This document shows, piece by piece, positions 8,273-16,277 of a stretch of DNA of 64,000 nt. The notes below the pieces were generated by a model, which was given only the letters and a program-made list of their open reading frames with translations, did not search any database and was not told where the DNA came from. Both the position numbers and the translations under genes were made by a program. The DNA is from an uncultured Pseudomonadota bacterium (GTDB lineage: Bacteria > Pseudomonadota > Gammaproteobacteria > Steroidobacterales > Steroidobacteraceae): NCBI GenBank assembly GCA_903838705.1, contig CAILZL010000004.1, positions 62,001-126,000 on the forward strand, written 5' to 3'. Each line of letters begins with the position of its first letter. Position 1 is the first letter of the stretch.

Positions 8273-10276
8273 ATGAATAGGATCACCTATTTACAGCAGA
8301 GACTTGCGATGGTCGAGCATCACATTGCTGCTCGCGGCATCAATTCTCAGCTGGTACTCGGTGCAATGCAGAACGTGCCGAGAGAAGCATTTTTGCCGGC
8401 GCATCTTCATTCACATGCCTATGAAGACAATCCGCTGCCAATTGCTGAGGGACAGACCATTTCGCAACCCTACATCGTAGCTCTGATGACAGATGCACTA
8501 CAGCTTGCAGGTGGTGAAAAAGTGATGGAAATCGGCACTGGATCAGGTTATGCGGCAGCGGTGCTTGGTCAAATCGCCAGTGAAGTCTATACCGTTGAAC
8601 GCATTGGTCAGCTTGCTGAAAAAGCAGCCACAGTGCTGACCGGTCTCGGGTATCACAACATACACGTACTCCATGCCGATGGCTCACTGGGCTGGCCAGA
8701 GCACGCACCCTACGATGCCATCATCGTCGCCGCAGGAGGCCCGGAAATACCAGAGTCTCTGAAATCTCAGCTTGCCATCGGCGGTCGTCTGGTCATACCT
8801 GTTGGACGCGACCGACAGACACAGGAATTGGTACGTGTCACCCGATTATCCAGGCTCGAATTCAAGACTGAAGATATTGCAGATGTCCGATTTGTGCCTC
8901 TTCTGGGTGCTGGAGGATGGCCAGTAACCGCCGAAGACCCCGGGACGCTGGCAACCAGACCCATAACAGAAAATGAGAGCTATCACATATCTGACCTGAT
9001 AAGAAGCTCCTGTGAGTCGTTTGCAACAATCGCCGATGCCGACCTCGCACCGCTTCTTGACCGGATTGGAAATGCACGAATTGTGCTGCTAGGCGAATCC
9101 AGCCATGGAACTTCTGAATTTTATCGCATGCGGGAGCGCATCTCGCGTGAACTGATTGAATGCAGAGGATTTTCATTCATAGCGATTGAGGGCGACTGGC
9201 CTGATGCGGCACGCATAGACCACCATGTAAGACACCTGACCTATCCTGCTTCAGAGTGGACTGCTTTTGCCCGCTTTCCGGTCTGGATGTGGCGAAACCG
9301 GGAAGTGCGTGAGTTTGTTGACTGGCTCAGAAAGCGCAATGGACTGGTGAAACCGGACAAGCGGGTGGCATTTTATGGTCTCGACTTATACAGCCTGTTT
9401 ACTTCAATACGTGCTGTGCTCAGCTACCTTGATACTGTTGACCCGGATACTGCTGAAGTAGCACGCGAACGTTATGGCTGCCTTTCTCCATGGCAATCTG
9501 ATCCATCCATATATGGTCATGCCACCCTGACTGGCGCTTACACGACATGCGAAAAAGAAGTGGTCAGCATATTGAAGGAGCTGCTGCAAAAACAGCTTGC
9601 TTATGCCGGATATGATGGCGAACGCTTTCTGGATGCAGTGCAAAATGCAAAACTGATTGCAAGCGCCGAACAGTATTACCGCATCATGTACTACGGCTCA
9701 CGCGCCTCATGGAATCTGCGTGACAGCCACATGTTTGATACTCTGAAAAGTCTTTTGAAGTTTCATGGACCAGACAGCAAGGCAATTGTCTGGGCTCACA
9801 ATTCCCATATCGGCGATTCTGCTGCCACTGAAATGTCAGCTCGGGGTGAATACAATATCGGACGTCTGTGCAGACAGGAATTCGGCGATGCAGTCTATTC
9901 GATTGGCTTCGGCACACACACTGGTACCGTTGCTGCCGCTTCCAGCTGGGATGCCCAGATGGAAATTAAGCGCGTACGGCCATCGCTTTCCGGAAGTTAC
10001 GAAAGACTCTGTCATGACGCCGTCATACCCCGTTTCCTGCTGCCACTCACGAAACCGCACGCTGCCAGCCTGATCAGGGGATTATCGGAACCACGTCTTG
10101 AGCGCGCTATCGGCGTGATCTACCGGCCAGACACTGAATTACAAAGCCATTATTTTCGTGCTGTCCTGCCTAAACAGTTTGATGAATACATCTGGTTTGA
10201 TGAAACCGAAGCTGTCAGCCCTTTTCAGACAGGGGAACTGGACGGGCTTCCCGATACTTACCCATTTGGTCTGTGA
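8273..10276 (+). CDS. pcm: Fusion of protein-L-isoaspartate O-methyltransferase and an erythromycin esterase-like domain
   Basis: A 667-aa two-domain protein; the ATG at 8273 has AGGA upstream. Residues 1 to about 215 are a full PCMT: PIAEGQTISQPYIVA and the SAM-binding EIGTGSGYAAAVLGQI (about 85-100). PCMT methylates isoaspartyl residues of aged proteins to start their repair. Residues about 240-665 are an erythromycin-esterase/succinoglycan-biosynthesis (EreA-like) domain with GESSHGTSEFYRMRERI near residue 273 and IEGDWPDAARIDHHVR. Esterase His and Glu ligands appear conserved. Within a proteostasis island, a repair or hydrolysis role on damaged proteins or small molecules is more plausible than macrolide resistance, but the esterase substrate is unknown. 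The next gene overlaps by 4 bases (GTGA). Confidence 0.92.
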   Translation: MNRITYLQQRLAMVEHHIAARGINSQLVLGAMQNVPREAFLPAHLHSHAYEDNPLPIAEGQTISQPYIVALMTDALQLAGGEKVMEIGTGSGYAAAVLGQIASEVYTVERIGQLAEKAATVLTGLGYHNIHVLHADGSLGWPEHAPYDAIIVAAGGPEIPESLKSQLAIGGRLVIPVGRDRQTQELVRVTRLSRLEFKTEDIADVRFVPLLGAGGWPVTAEDPGTLATRPITENESYHISDLIRSSCESFATIADADLAPLLDRIGNARIVLLGESSHGTSEFYRMRERISRELIECRGFSFIAIEGDWPDAARIDHHVRHLTYPASEWTAFARFPVWMWRNREVREFVDWLRKRNGLVKPDKRVAFYGLDLYSLFTSIRAVLSYLDTVDPDTAEVARERYGCLSPWQSDPSIYGHATLTGAYTTCEKEVVSILKELLQKQLAYAGYDGERFLDAVQNAKLIASAEQYYRIMYYGSRASWNLRDSHMFDTLKSLLKFHGPDSKAIVWAHNSHIGDSAATEMSARGEYNIGRLCRQEFGDAVYSIGFGTHTGTVAAASSWDAQMEIKRVRPSLSGSYERLCHDAVIPRFLLPLTKPHAASLIRGLSEPRLERAIGVIYRPDTELQSHYFRAVLPKQFDEYIWFDETEAVSPFQTGELDGLPDTYPFGL

Positions 10277-11199
10277 GCACAGGTAATCCGCACATGTCGC
10301 AATCCAGCGAGTTTTCTTATGTCACAGAAAAGCTCAAGTGGATGCGTGCGGAACGCATCTGGCCCAATGGTCAAAGATACCTCTGGACCGATGCCTTCGG
10401 ACTGATCTTGCTGGTATCTCTGTACACTGAATCAGGCAATGCCAAGTATCTCGACGAAGCAGAATGGCTGGTTGCTGAGGTGGAACGGGTGCTGGGACGT
10501 CCACGTGGGATGCGGATTGGCGAAGCAGCGGACCGTGACGGACAGTATTTTCATTACCTTGCCATGTGGCTATACGCTCTAGCAGTACTCAGTCGCTACA
10601 TACCTGATTACAGGGACAAGGGAATACTGCTGGTCAGACAGATTCATGATGCCTTTGTTCTTCCAGGCCGGGGCGTAATCTGGAAAATGAAAGAGGATTT
10701 GAGCGCACCCTACCCGGGATCAGGGTTAGGCGCACTGGATGCCTTTGATGGCTATATCAGCTACCGATTGCTTGGTGAAACACGGCTGTCTGACGAAATT
10801 GATGAAATGCACCAGCTGATAGAAATCACCGCACCACAATTAGTGATCACTCAGGATCTGGGACTCGGCATGATGCTCTGGATGTCGCATTTCTTTCCAG
10901 ATGAACCGTGGCCTGTGATACAGCTTAATCGCTGTCTATCGATCCTGGACGGGATGTGGATTGATGAAAGCTATTTTTGCCGCGAACCGGACTATCCTCA
11001 AGTCAAATTCGCCTTCACAAACTATGGCATTTCAATAGGCTTGCAATCAGTGAATGCAATGCCAGACAGGGTGTATAAATTGAATGGTTTTTTCGCCAAT
11101 TATCATTCCGGTGACAGATATGATTTTGATGCAATCACGCATGTCATGGCCTGCTGCTCACACTTTCCAGGGCACTTGATCAAGAATTTCGGTTCATAA
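10273..11199 (+). CDS. Hypothetical protein, probable alpha/alpha-toroid fold
   Basis: I do not recognise a named family. The 308-aa protein is cytoplasmic, with no signal peptide or TM helix. It shows repeated aromatic-rich helices (YLWTDAFGLILLVSLYTES; QYFHYLAMWLYALAVLSRY; LGLGMMLWMSHFF), as in six-hairpin glycosidase-like or AGE-type toroids. The GTG at 10273 overlaps the upstream stop (GTGA), which suggests translational coupling. An ATG at 10294 with AGG ten bases upstream is an equally good start. The overlap with the PCMT-esterase gene argues that the two proteins act together. Confidence 0.75.
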   Translation: MSTGNPHMSQSSEFSYVTEKLKWMRAERIWPNGQRYLWTDAFGLILLVSLYTESGNAKYLDEAEWLVAEVERVLGRPRGMRIGEAADRDGQYFHYLAMWLYALAVLSRYIPDYRDKGILLVRQIHDAFVLPGRGVIWKMKEDLSAPYPGSGLGALDAFDGYISYRLLGETRLSDEIDEMHQLIEITAPQLVITQDLGLGMMLWMSHFFPDEPWPVIQLNRCLSILDGMWIDESYFCREPDYPQVKFAFTNYGISIGLQSVNAMPDRVYKLNGFFANYHSGDRYDFDAITHVMACCSHFPGHLIKNFGS

Positions 11200-11253
11200 G
11201 TCATCCTGTCTGATACCTGGCAGGCTAGCTACGTACCTCATCAGTTGCCAGAT

Positions 11254-11460
11254 AAATAGACCAGTCGATTATCTATATCGCGGTTTTCCATCGAAGCGGT
11301 CGGCGGCACACGGAATATCGCCTTTCCAGGAACAGCCCTGCGGACTATCCGTAACCTGCTGCGTAATGTACCGCATTCAGATATTCACGATTATGACCTG
11401 AAATACGAAATACCTTCTGGCACTGCATTCGGGATCGTCTCATGGCGCACAAAATACTGA
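11254..11460 (+). pseudogene. Possible 3' remnant of an unrecognised gene
   Basis: After a TAG at about 11254 a frame stays open for about 65 codons and ends TGA at 11458-11460, overlapping the groEL start. The peptide (for example GGTRNIAFPGTALRTIRNLL and KYEIPSGTAFGIVSW) has natural protein-like composition but no ATG, GTG or TTG start. It may be the C-terminal tail of a deleted gene. This is weak evidence; chance cannot be excluded. Confidence 0.25.
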
Positions 11461-13064
11461 CTTTTCGATCAGCGGCACGTGAAAAGATTTTACGTGGCGC
11501 AACTCAGCTGGCAGATGCTGTGCGCATCACTCTCGGCCCGAAGTCAAAGTCGGTACTAATACAGAAGCAATGGGGCAATCCTGTCGTGTGCAACGATGGC
11601 GTTACGATTGCCAAGGAAATTGATCTTGAAGATCCAGAAGAGAATCTGGGAGCACAGATGCTACGCCAAGCAGCTGAAAGGACGGGTGAAGTCGTCGGAG
11701 ATGGGACCAGTACGGCAACAGTACTAGCACATGCCATTCTGGCAGATGGCATTCGCAATGTAACCGCTGGCGCCAGTGCCGTCGACATCAAACGCGGCCT
11801 CGACAGGGCGGTAAAGGTTGCTATCAGTGAACTGAATAAACTGTCGAGAACAGTAAAAACCAGCAAGGAGAAAGCACAGGTTGCAACTATTTCTGCGCAT
11901 AACGAACCGAGTATCGGCGAACTGGTAGCGCAGGCAATGGACAAGGTTGGAGGCGAGGGAGTTATTACGGTCGAAGAATCAAAAACCACCGAGACCACAC
12001 TGGATGTTGTCGAAGGCATGCAGTTTGACCGTGGCTATCTGTCTCCCTACTTTGTTACGGACACTGAGAATATGGAATCCATTCTCGAGGATGCGTACAT
12101 CCTTCTGACTGACCGCAAGATCAATATCATGAAGGACCTCATTCCCTTGCTCGAACAGACTGCGAAAACGGGGCGGCCTGTCCTGTTTGTGGCCGATGAC
12201 ATTGAGAGCGAAGCACTTGCCACCCTGATCATCAATCAGGTTCGCGGTGTTCTGAAGAGCGTTGCTATCAAGGCCCCTGGATTTGGCGATCGCCGCAAGG
12301 CATTACTTCAGGATATTGCAGCACTTACTGGTGCTCAAGTGGTTTCTGATGAGCTAGGTCTGCGCCTTGAAGATATGAAGCTTGAACAGCTAGGTCACGC
12401 CCGGCGGGTAATCGTAGACCGAGACTCCACTACCATTATTGGTGGCGCCGGTGACCGCAGTTTGATCACAGCACGCATCAACCTGATCCGGCGCGAAATT
12501 GAAAAGACCACATCCGACTATGACCGCGAAAAACTCGAAGAACGTCTGGCCAAACTCTCCGGAGGTGTGGCCGTTATTCGAGTCGGTGCACCTTCAGAGT
12601 CGGAGATGAAAACCAGAAAAGACGCACTGGATGATGCAATCAGCGCCACCAAGGCTGCAATCGCTGAAGGCATCGTTCCGGGAGGGGGGCTGGCTTTGCT
12701 CAGGGTCACGCAGTCGATCAGCCAACTGGAGGCCCAATGCAATGGAGACGAACGTACTGGCGTACAGATATTCAAACGTGCACTCGAAGCACCAGCCAGG
12801 CAGATAGCTACCAACTCTGGCGTAGACGCTGGCGTCGTGGTCAGCAGAATGCTCGAATCAAAAGACAGTGTCGGCTTCGATGCCGCCAACAATCAGTATG
12901 TTGACCTTTTTGAAGCAGGAATTATCGACCCGACTAAAGTCATACGCGTGGCACTGGAAAATGCAGTTTCTGTAGCAAGTGTGCTGCTGCTGACTGAAGC
13001 CACGATGACAGAAAAACCCGCACCGAAACAGGGAATGCCCGTCACTCCGGAAATGACCATATAG
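11442..13064 (+). CDS. groL: GroEL-like chaperonin, divergent paralogue without GroES
   Basis: A 540-aa Hsp60 chaperonin. It has the typical N terminus (MAHKILTF), the nucleotide-binding LGPKSKSVLI and NDGVTIAKEIDLEDP, GDGTSTATVLAHAI (the usual motif is GDGTTTAT) and the hinge/ATPase region DALDDAISATKAAIAEGIVPGGG, which keeps the aspartate equivalent to E. coli Asp398. The ATP-hydrolysis residues therefore look intact. The C terminus ends TEKPAPKQGMPVTPEMTI and lacks the GGM repeat tail of canonical GroEL. No groES lies nearby, so it would need the chromosomal co-chaperonin or work without one. It is followed 36 bases later by ftsH. Confidence 0.95.
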   Translation: MAHKILTFRSAAREKILRGATQLADAVRITLGPKSKSVLIQKQWGNPVVCNDGVTIAKEIDLEDPEENLGAQMLRQAAERTGEVVGDGTSTATVLAHAILADGIRNVTAGASAVDIKRGLDRAVKVAISELNKLSRTVKTSKEKAQVATISAHNEPSIGELVAQAMDKVGGEGVITVEESKTTETTLDVVEGMQFDRGYLSPYFVTDTENMESILEDAYILLTDRKINIMKDLIPLLEQTAKTGRPVLFVADDIESEALATLIINQVRGVLKSVAIKAPGFGDRRKALLQDIAALTGAQVVSDELGLRLEDMKLEQLGHARRVIVDRDSTTIIGGAGDRSLITARINLIRREIEKTTSDYDREKLEERLAKLSGGVAVIRVGAPSESEMKTRKDALDDAISATKAAIAEGIVPGGGLALLRVTQSISQLEAQCNGDERTGVQIFKRALEAPARQIATNSGVDAGVVVSRMLESKDSVGFDAANNQYVDLFEAGIIDPTKVIRVALENAVSVASVLLLTEATMTEKPAPKQGMPVTPEMTI

Positions 13065-13100
13065 CCAGACTGGCTATTAATTTATTTATCTGCAAAACCC

Positions 13101-14999
13101 GTGAACAAGATCGATCCGAAGCAGAAGTTTTCACTCTGGTATCTCATCGGAGTCGCAATCATCGTCCTTGCCCTGCAATATTGGGCAAGAACTTCGACGT
13201 TCGAAACATTGGCATACAGTGACTTCAAAACCCTTTTGCAGGCAGGCAAGCTAAGTAATCTGACTCTGAAAGATACCACCATCTCGGGTACGATTGATCT
13301 GCATGATACGCAGGCACTGCTCCCGGCTGATACGTGGAAGTCACTGACTCGCAATAATCAGCTCACACATGATTTCATCACGGTACGGGTAGAAGATCCG
13401 GATCTGATAAATCAATTGCAGACCACCAGGGTACGCTACACAGGCATCATGGATAGCCACTGGTTTACCACGCTTCTGTCGTGGGTGATTCCCACCCTGG
13501 CCTTCGTTGCGATCTGGAGCCTCGCCGTGCGACGCATGGGCAGCAGCGGTATTGGCAACCTGATGAGTGTCGGCAAAAGCAAGGCAAAGGTATTTGTACA
13601 GAAGGATGTCGCTGTCAGGTTTTCCGATGTAGAAGGGATTGATGAAGCCAAGCAGGAACTCATGGAAGTCATTGAATTCCTGCGCACGCCTGAGCATTTC
13701 CAGAAACTAGGAGGTCGAATTCCGAAAGGAATATTAATTGTGGGTGCACCCGGAACAGGTAAGACGCTACTAGCCAGGGCAGTGGCCGGGGAAGCACAAG
13801 TTCCTTTCCTGTCCATCAGCGGTTCCGAGTTCGTAGAAATGTTTGTCGGTGTCGGTGCTGCAAGGGTACGCGACCTGTTCAATCAGGCTGTACAACTTGC
13901 TCCGTGCATCATTTTTATCGACGAGCTGGATGCACTAGGCAAAGTACGTGGGATCAGCGGTCTGACTGGCAATGATGAGCGTGAGCAAACGCTCAATCAG
14001 TTACTGGTAGAAATGGATGGATTCGATAGCAACCGGGGGGTCATCATCATGGCGGCCACTAACCGGCCAGAGATACTTGATCCTGCGCTGCTAAGGCCCG
14101 GTCGATTCGACCGTCATGTCGCCATTGATCGACCCGACCTAAAAGGCCGCGAAAGAATATTGTCACTGCACGCAAAACGACTGATTCTTGCTGCTGATGT
14201 CAGACTCGATATCGTAGCCGCTAAAACAGCTGGCTATGCAGGTGCCGAACTGGCCAACATTGTCAATGAAGCAGCATTGCATGCCGCACGTGAAAACAAA
14301 CAGGCGGTAGAGATGAGTGATTTCGAGGTAGCCATTGACCGGGCAATCAGCGGCCTTGAAAAGAAAAATCGCGTGATGACTGCAAAGGAAAAGGAAACAG
14401 TGGCCTATCACGAGGCCGGACACACGCTAATAGCTGAATTCAGCAAAACTGCCGACAGAGTTGCCAAGGTAACCATCATACCGCGCGGCATAGGTTCACT
14501 GGGATTCACTCAGCAGCTGCCCACTGAGGACAGATACCTTCTGAAACGCAGCGAACTGCTTGACCGGCTCGATGTATTGCTGGGTGGACGCGGTGCAGAA
14601 CTGATGAAATTTGGTGAACCATCCACCGGAGCACAGAATGATCTGCAACGCGCTACTGATCTTGTATGGCACATGGTTACTCAATACGGCATGAGTGAAA
14701 CGCTGGGCCCCGCCACACTGGACAAGCACCACAAACTGGCCAGCATTCCTGGTTACAGTGAAACAACTGGAAATGAGTACAGTGAACTTACTGCACAGAG
14801 TATTGATGCAGAAATTCACAAGCTCCTGCAATGCTCGGAGGATCGAGTCAGAACCCTGCTCACCATTCATCAGCAGGAACTGGATTTACTTGCACAATTA
14901 CTGCTCAAACAAGAGACAGTTGATCGTGAAGAACTGAGCAAGATCCTTGCCATGAAAAAGGATGGACTACACCCTGCTTTCCAAACATCTATAACTTGA
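13101..14999 (+). CDS. ftsH: FtsH-like membrane AAA+ zinc metalloprotease (accessory copy)
   Basis: A 632-aa ATP-dependent inner-membrane protease that degrades damaged membrane and some cytoplasmic proteins. Two TM segments ([36 protein letters not shown]) flank a periplasmic domain of about 90 residues. Then come the AAA module with Walker A GAPGTGKT (about 215), Walker [12 protein letters not shown], the SRH ([19 protein letters not shown]) and the zinc site HEAGH (about 436). The start is a GTG with a poor Shine-Dalgarno; no better start precedes TM1. It lacks the rlmE/folP/glmM neighbours of the housekeeping ftsH, so it is probably an extra copy. Co-oriented with groEL and hsp20. Confidence 0.95.
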   Translation: MNKIDPKQKFSLWYLIGVAIIVLALQYWARTSTFETLAYSDFKTLLQAGKLSNLTLKDTTISGTIDLHDTQALLPADTWKSLTRNNQLTHDFITVRVEDPDLINQLQTTRVRYTGIMDSHWFTTLLSWVIPTLAFVAIWSLAVRRMGSSGIGNLMSVGKSKAKVFVQKDVAVRFSDVEGIDEAKQELMEVIEFLRTPEHFQKLGGRIPKGILIVGAPGTGKTLLARAVAGEAQVPFLSISGSEFVEMFVGVGAARVRDLFNQAVQLAPCIIFIDELDALGKVRGISGLTGNDEREQTLNQLLVEMDGFDSNRGVIIMAATNRPEILDPALLRPGRFDRHVAIDRPDLKGRERILSLHAKRLILAADVRLDIVAAKTAGYAGAELANIVNEAALHAARENKQAVEMSDFEVAIDRAISGLEKKNRVMTAKEKETVAYHEAGHTLIAEFSKTADRVAKVTIIPRGIGSLGFTQQLPTEDRYLLKRSELLDRLDVLLGGRGAELMKFGEPSTGAQNDLQRATDLVWHMVTQYGMSETLGPATLDKHHKLASIPGYSETTGNEYSELTAQSIDAEIHKLLQCSEDRVRTLLTIHQQELDLLAQLLLKQETVDREELSKILAMKKDGLHPAFQTSIT

Positions 15000-15200
15000 T
15001 ACTTACTGTCCGGCAGGGATTTCACGCCATGAGATACCTTCCCGTTCAATCATGCTTATTAAGGGCCATTATTTGTGACTGCCATGTCTGATTACATGAC
15101 TACTGGTGGCTACGTACCTGAAAACGGAAATATCTGATGGCTACAGAATTTCATTCTCCATATTGTGTCTTCCCCTTCCTCTTATTTTCAAGGTGAAATC

Positions 15201-15629
15201 ATGAACATCATGCGCTGGGAACCACTACGTGAATTTGATGAACTGTTCAATCGCTATAACTTTCTTACAACAAGAAACATGTTGCGCAGCGATAACGAAG
15301 AATGGACCCCTTCTGCTGACATTAGCGAAACTGACAAGGAATATCTGATTAAAGCCGTACTGCCAGAAGTGAGACGTGAAGATGTCAAGGTCGAACTGGA
15401 AAATGGCGTGCTGACCATCAGTGGCGAACGCAAGCAGGAAAAGCAGGCAAAGGGTGAAAATGAAATCCGGATTGAAAGCTTTTACGGCAATTTTTCCCGT
15501 AGCTTCGCTCTGCCGGAAAACATCGATGCAAAGAATGTGCGGGCCGAATCAAAAGATGGTGTTCTCAAGGTGCATATCCCAAAGACAGAGACAGCCAAGA
15601 GCAAGGCCATCACGATTAATGTTCAATAA
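15201..15629 (+). CDS. Small heat shock protein, Hsp20/alpha-crystallin family
   Basis: A 142-aa holdase chaperone that binds unfolding proteins. I use the ATG at 15201 with AGGTGA at 15191-15196, not the in-frame earlier start at 15165. N-terminal arm MNIMRWEPLREFDELFNRY, then an alpha-crystallin domain (about 38-135) with WTPSADISETDKEYLI, LPEVRREDVKVELENGVLTI and the hallmark KDGVLKVHIPK. The C-terminal tail ITINVQ supplies the short I-x-I/V anchor. Length and layout are normal for the proteobacterial type. It is part of the co-oriented CBS-PCMT-GroEL-FtsH-Hsp20 series. Confidence 0.95.
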   Translation: MNIMRWEPLREFDELFNRYNFLTTRNMLRSDNEEWTPSADISETDKEYLIKAVLPEVRREDVKVELENGVLTISGERKQEKQAKGENEIRIESFYGNFSRSFALPENIDAKNVRAESKDGVLKVHIPKTETAKSKAITINVQ

Positions 15630-15641
15630 TTGAAGCTATCA

Positions 15642-15668
15642 GCAGGAGGCTGAACACCAGCCCCCTGC
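15642..15668 (+). terminator. Stem-loop after hsp20, weak terminator or RNA processing site
   Basis: GCAGGAGGCTG (15642-15652) pairs with CAGCCCCCTGC (15658-15668) with one mismatch. There is no U-run, so partial attenuation or 3' end stabilisation is more likely than full termination. Confidence 0.4.
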
Positions 15669-15698
15669 ACTTAGATACATCTGACAACTGGAGGATTT

Positions 15699-15971
15699 AT
15701 GCGAGACTCAGTACAAACCACCAAAGCCGCTTCAAGCAGCAGAAAACATGCAACCGGCAAAGAAAAACGTGTGCAGTATCCGGTTGCGACCGTGGGCAAC
15801 ACCGGTTATTCCGCAAGCTCACACAGCCACGACACCCGTACTTAAATGATCGCCAAGGTCGCCTACCAGCTGGCCGAACAGCGCGGCTTCGCTCCCGGTC
15901 ACGAACTGGATGACTGGCTTGCTGCGGAATTTGAAGTAAATCAGCGTCTCATGGGAAATGGGTTTATGTAG
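15699..15971 (+). pseudogene. DUF2934 protein interrupted by an in-frame TAA
   Basis: The ATG at 15699 has a strong GGAGGA just upstream and encodes 48 residues ending at TAA 15843-15845. The same frame resumes at once with ATG 15846 and reads MIAKVAYQLAEQRGFAPGHE, DDWLAAEFEVNQRL, ending TAG at 15969-15971. The second half is a textbook DUF2934 segment (AY-LAE-RGF-PGHE-DDW-AAE). The two halves form one 91-codon frame split by one stop. Either this is a nonsense mutation, or the ATG at the TAAATG junction lets the DUF2934 part be reinitiated. The function of DUF2934 is unknown; it is common near stress genes. Confidence 0.7.
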
Positions 15972-15974
15972 GCC

Positions 15975-16100
15975 ATGAACAGACCTCACGCAAGTTTACC
16001 GACGATTGCAAAAAGGGTGCTGATTGCTCTGGCTGTTGCGTTGCTAGTAGTCTGGGCACCCACACTTGCACAGGCAATCTATAAGTTGTTCATGCATTAG
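15975..16100 (+). CDS. Small single-pass membrane protein, 41 aa
   Basis: The ORF starts 3 bases after the DUF2934 frame and encodes MNRPHASLPTIAKRVLIALA followed by VALLVVWAPTLAQA and a short tail (IYKLFMH). It has a basic N terminus and one hydrophobic segment of about 20 residues. This could be a TM anchor or an uncleaved signal. Tight spacing after a ribosome-bound frame supports translation, but no family is recognised. Confidence 0.5.
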   Translation: MNRPHASLPTIAKRVLIALAVALLVVWAPTLAQAIYKLFMH

Positions 16101-16141
16101 TGTCCAGACATGGAAGCACAGCCAATGAAATCTGCACCTGT

Positions 16142-16163
16142 TGCTGACTGAGCCCAGTCAGCA
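16142..16163. terminator. Terminator-like hairpin between convergent units
   Basis: Nine-base arms TGCTGACTG (16142-16150) and CAGTCAGCA (16155-16163) around AGCC. It sits between the end of the hsp20/DUF2934 series and the convergent histidine kinase gene, so it could end transcription in both directions. The following bases TCCATTT are only weakly T-rich. Confidence 0.55.
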
Positions 16164-16277
16164 TCCATTTAAGTCAGACAGATGCAAAAAGTCTGGCGCT
16201 TAAGATATGTCTCGCAGATTGACCTGATCACATCAATAAGTTCGTGATCAGCCATACGGGAAATTCCGACCTTCAAT

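Noticed and set aside
15010-15200. Sigma-32 promoter upstream of hsp20
   Set aside because: No CTTGAA/CCCCAT-type pair with suitable spacing was visible, although heat control is expected.
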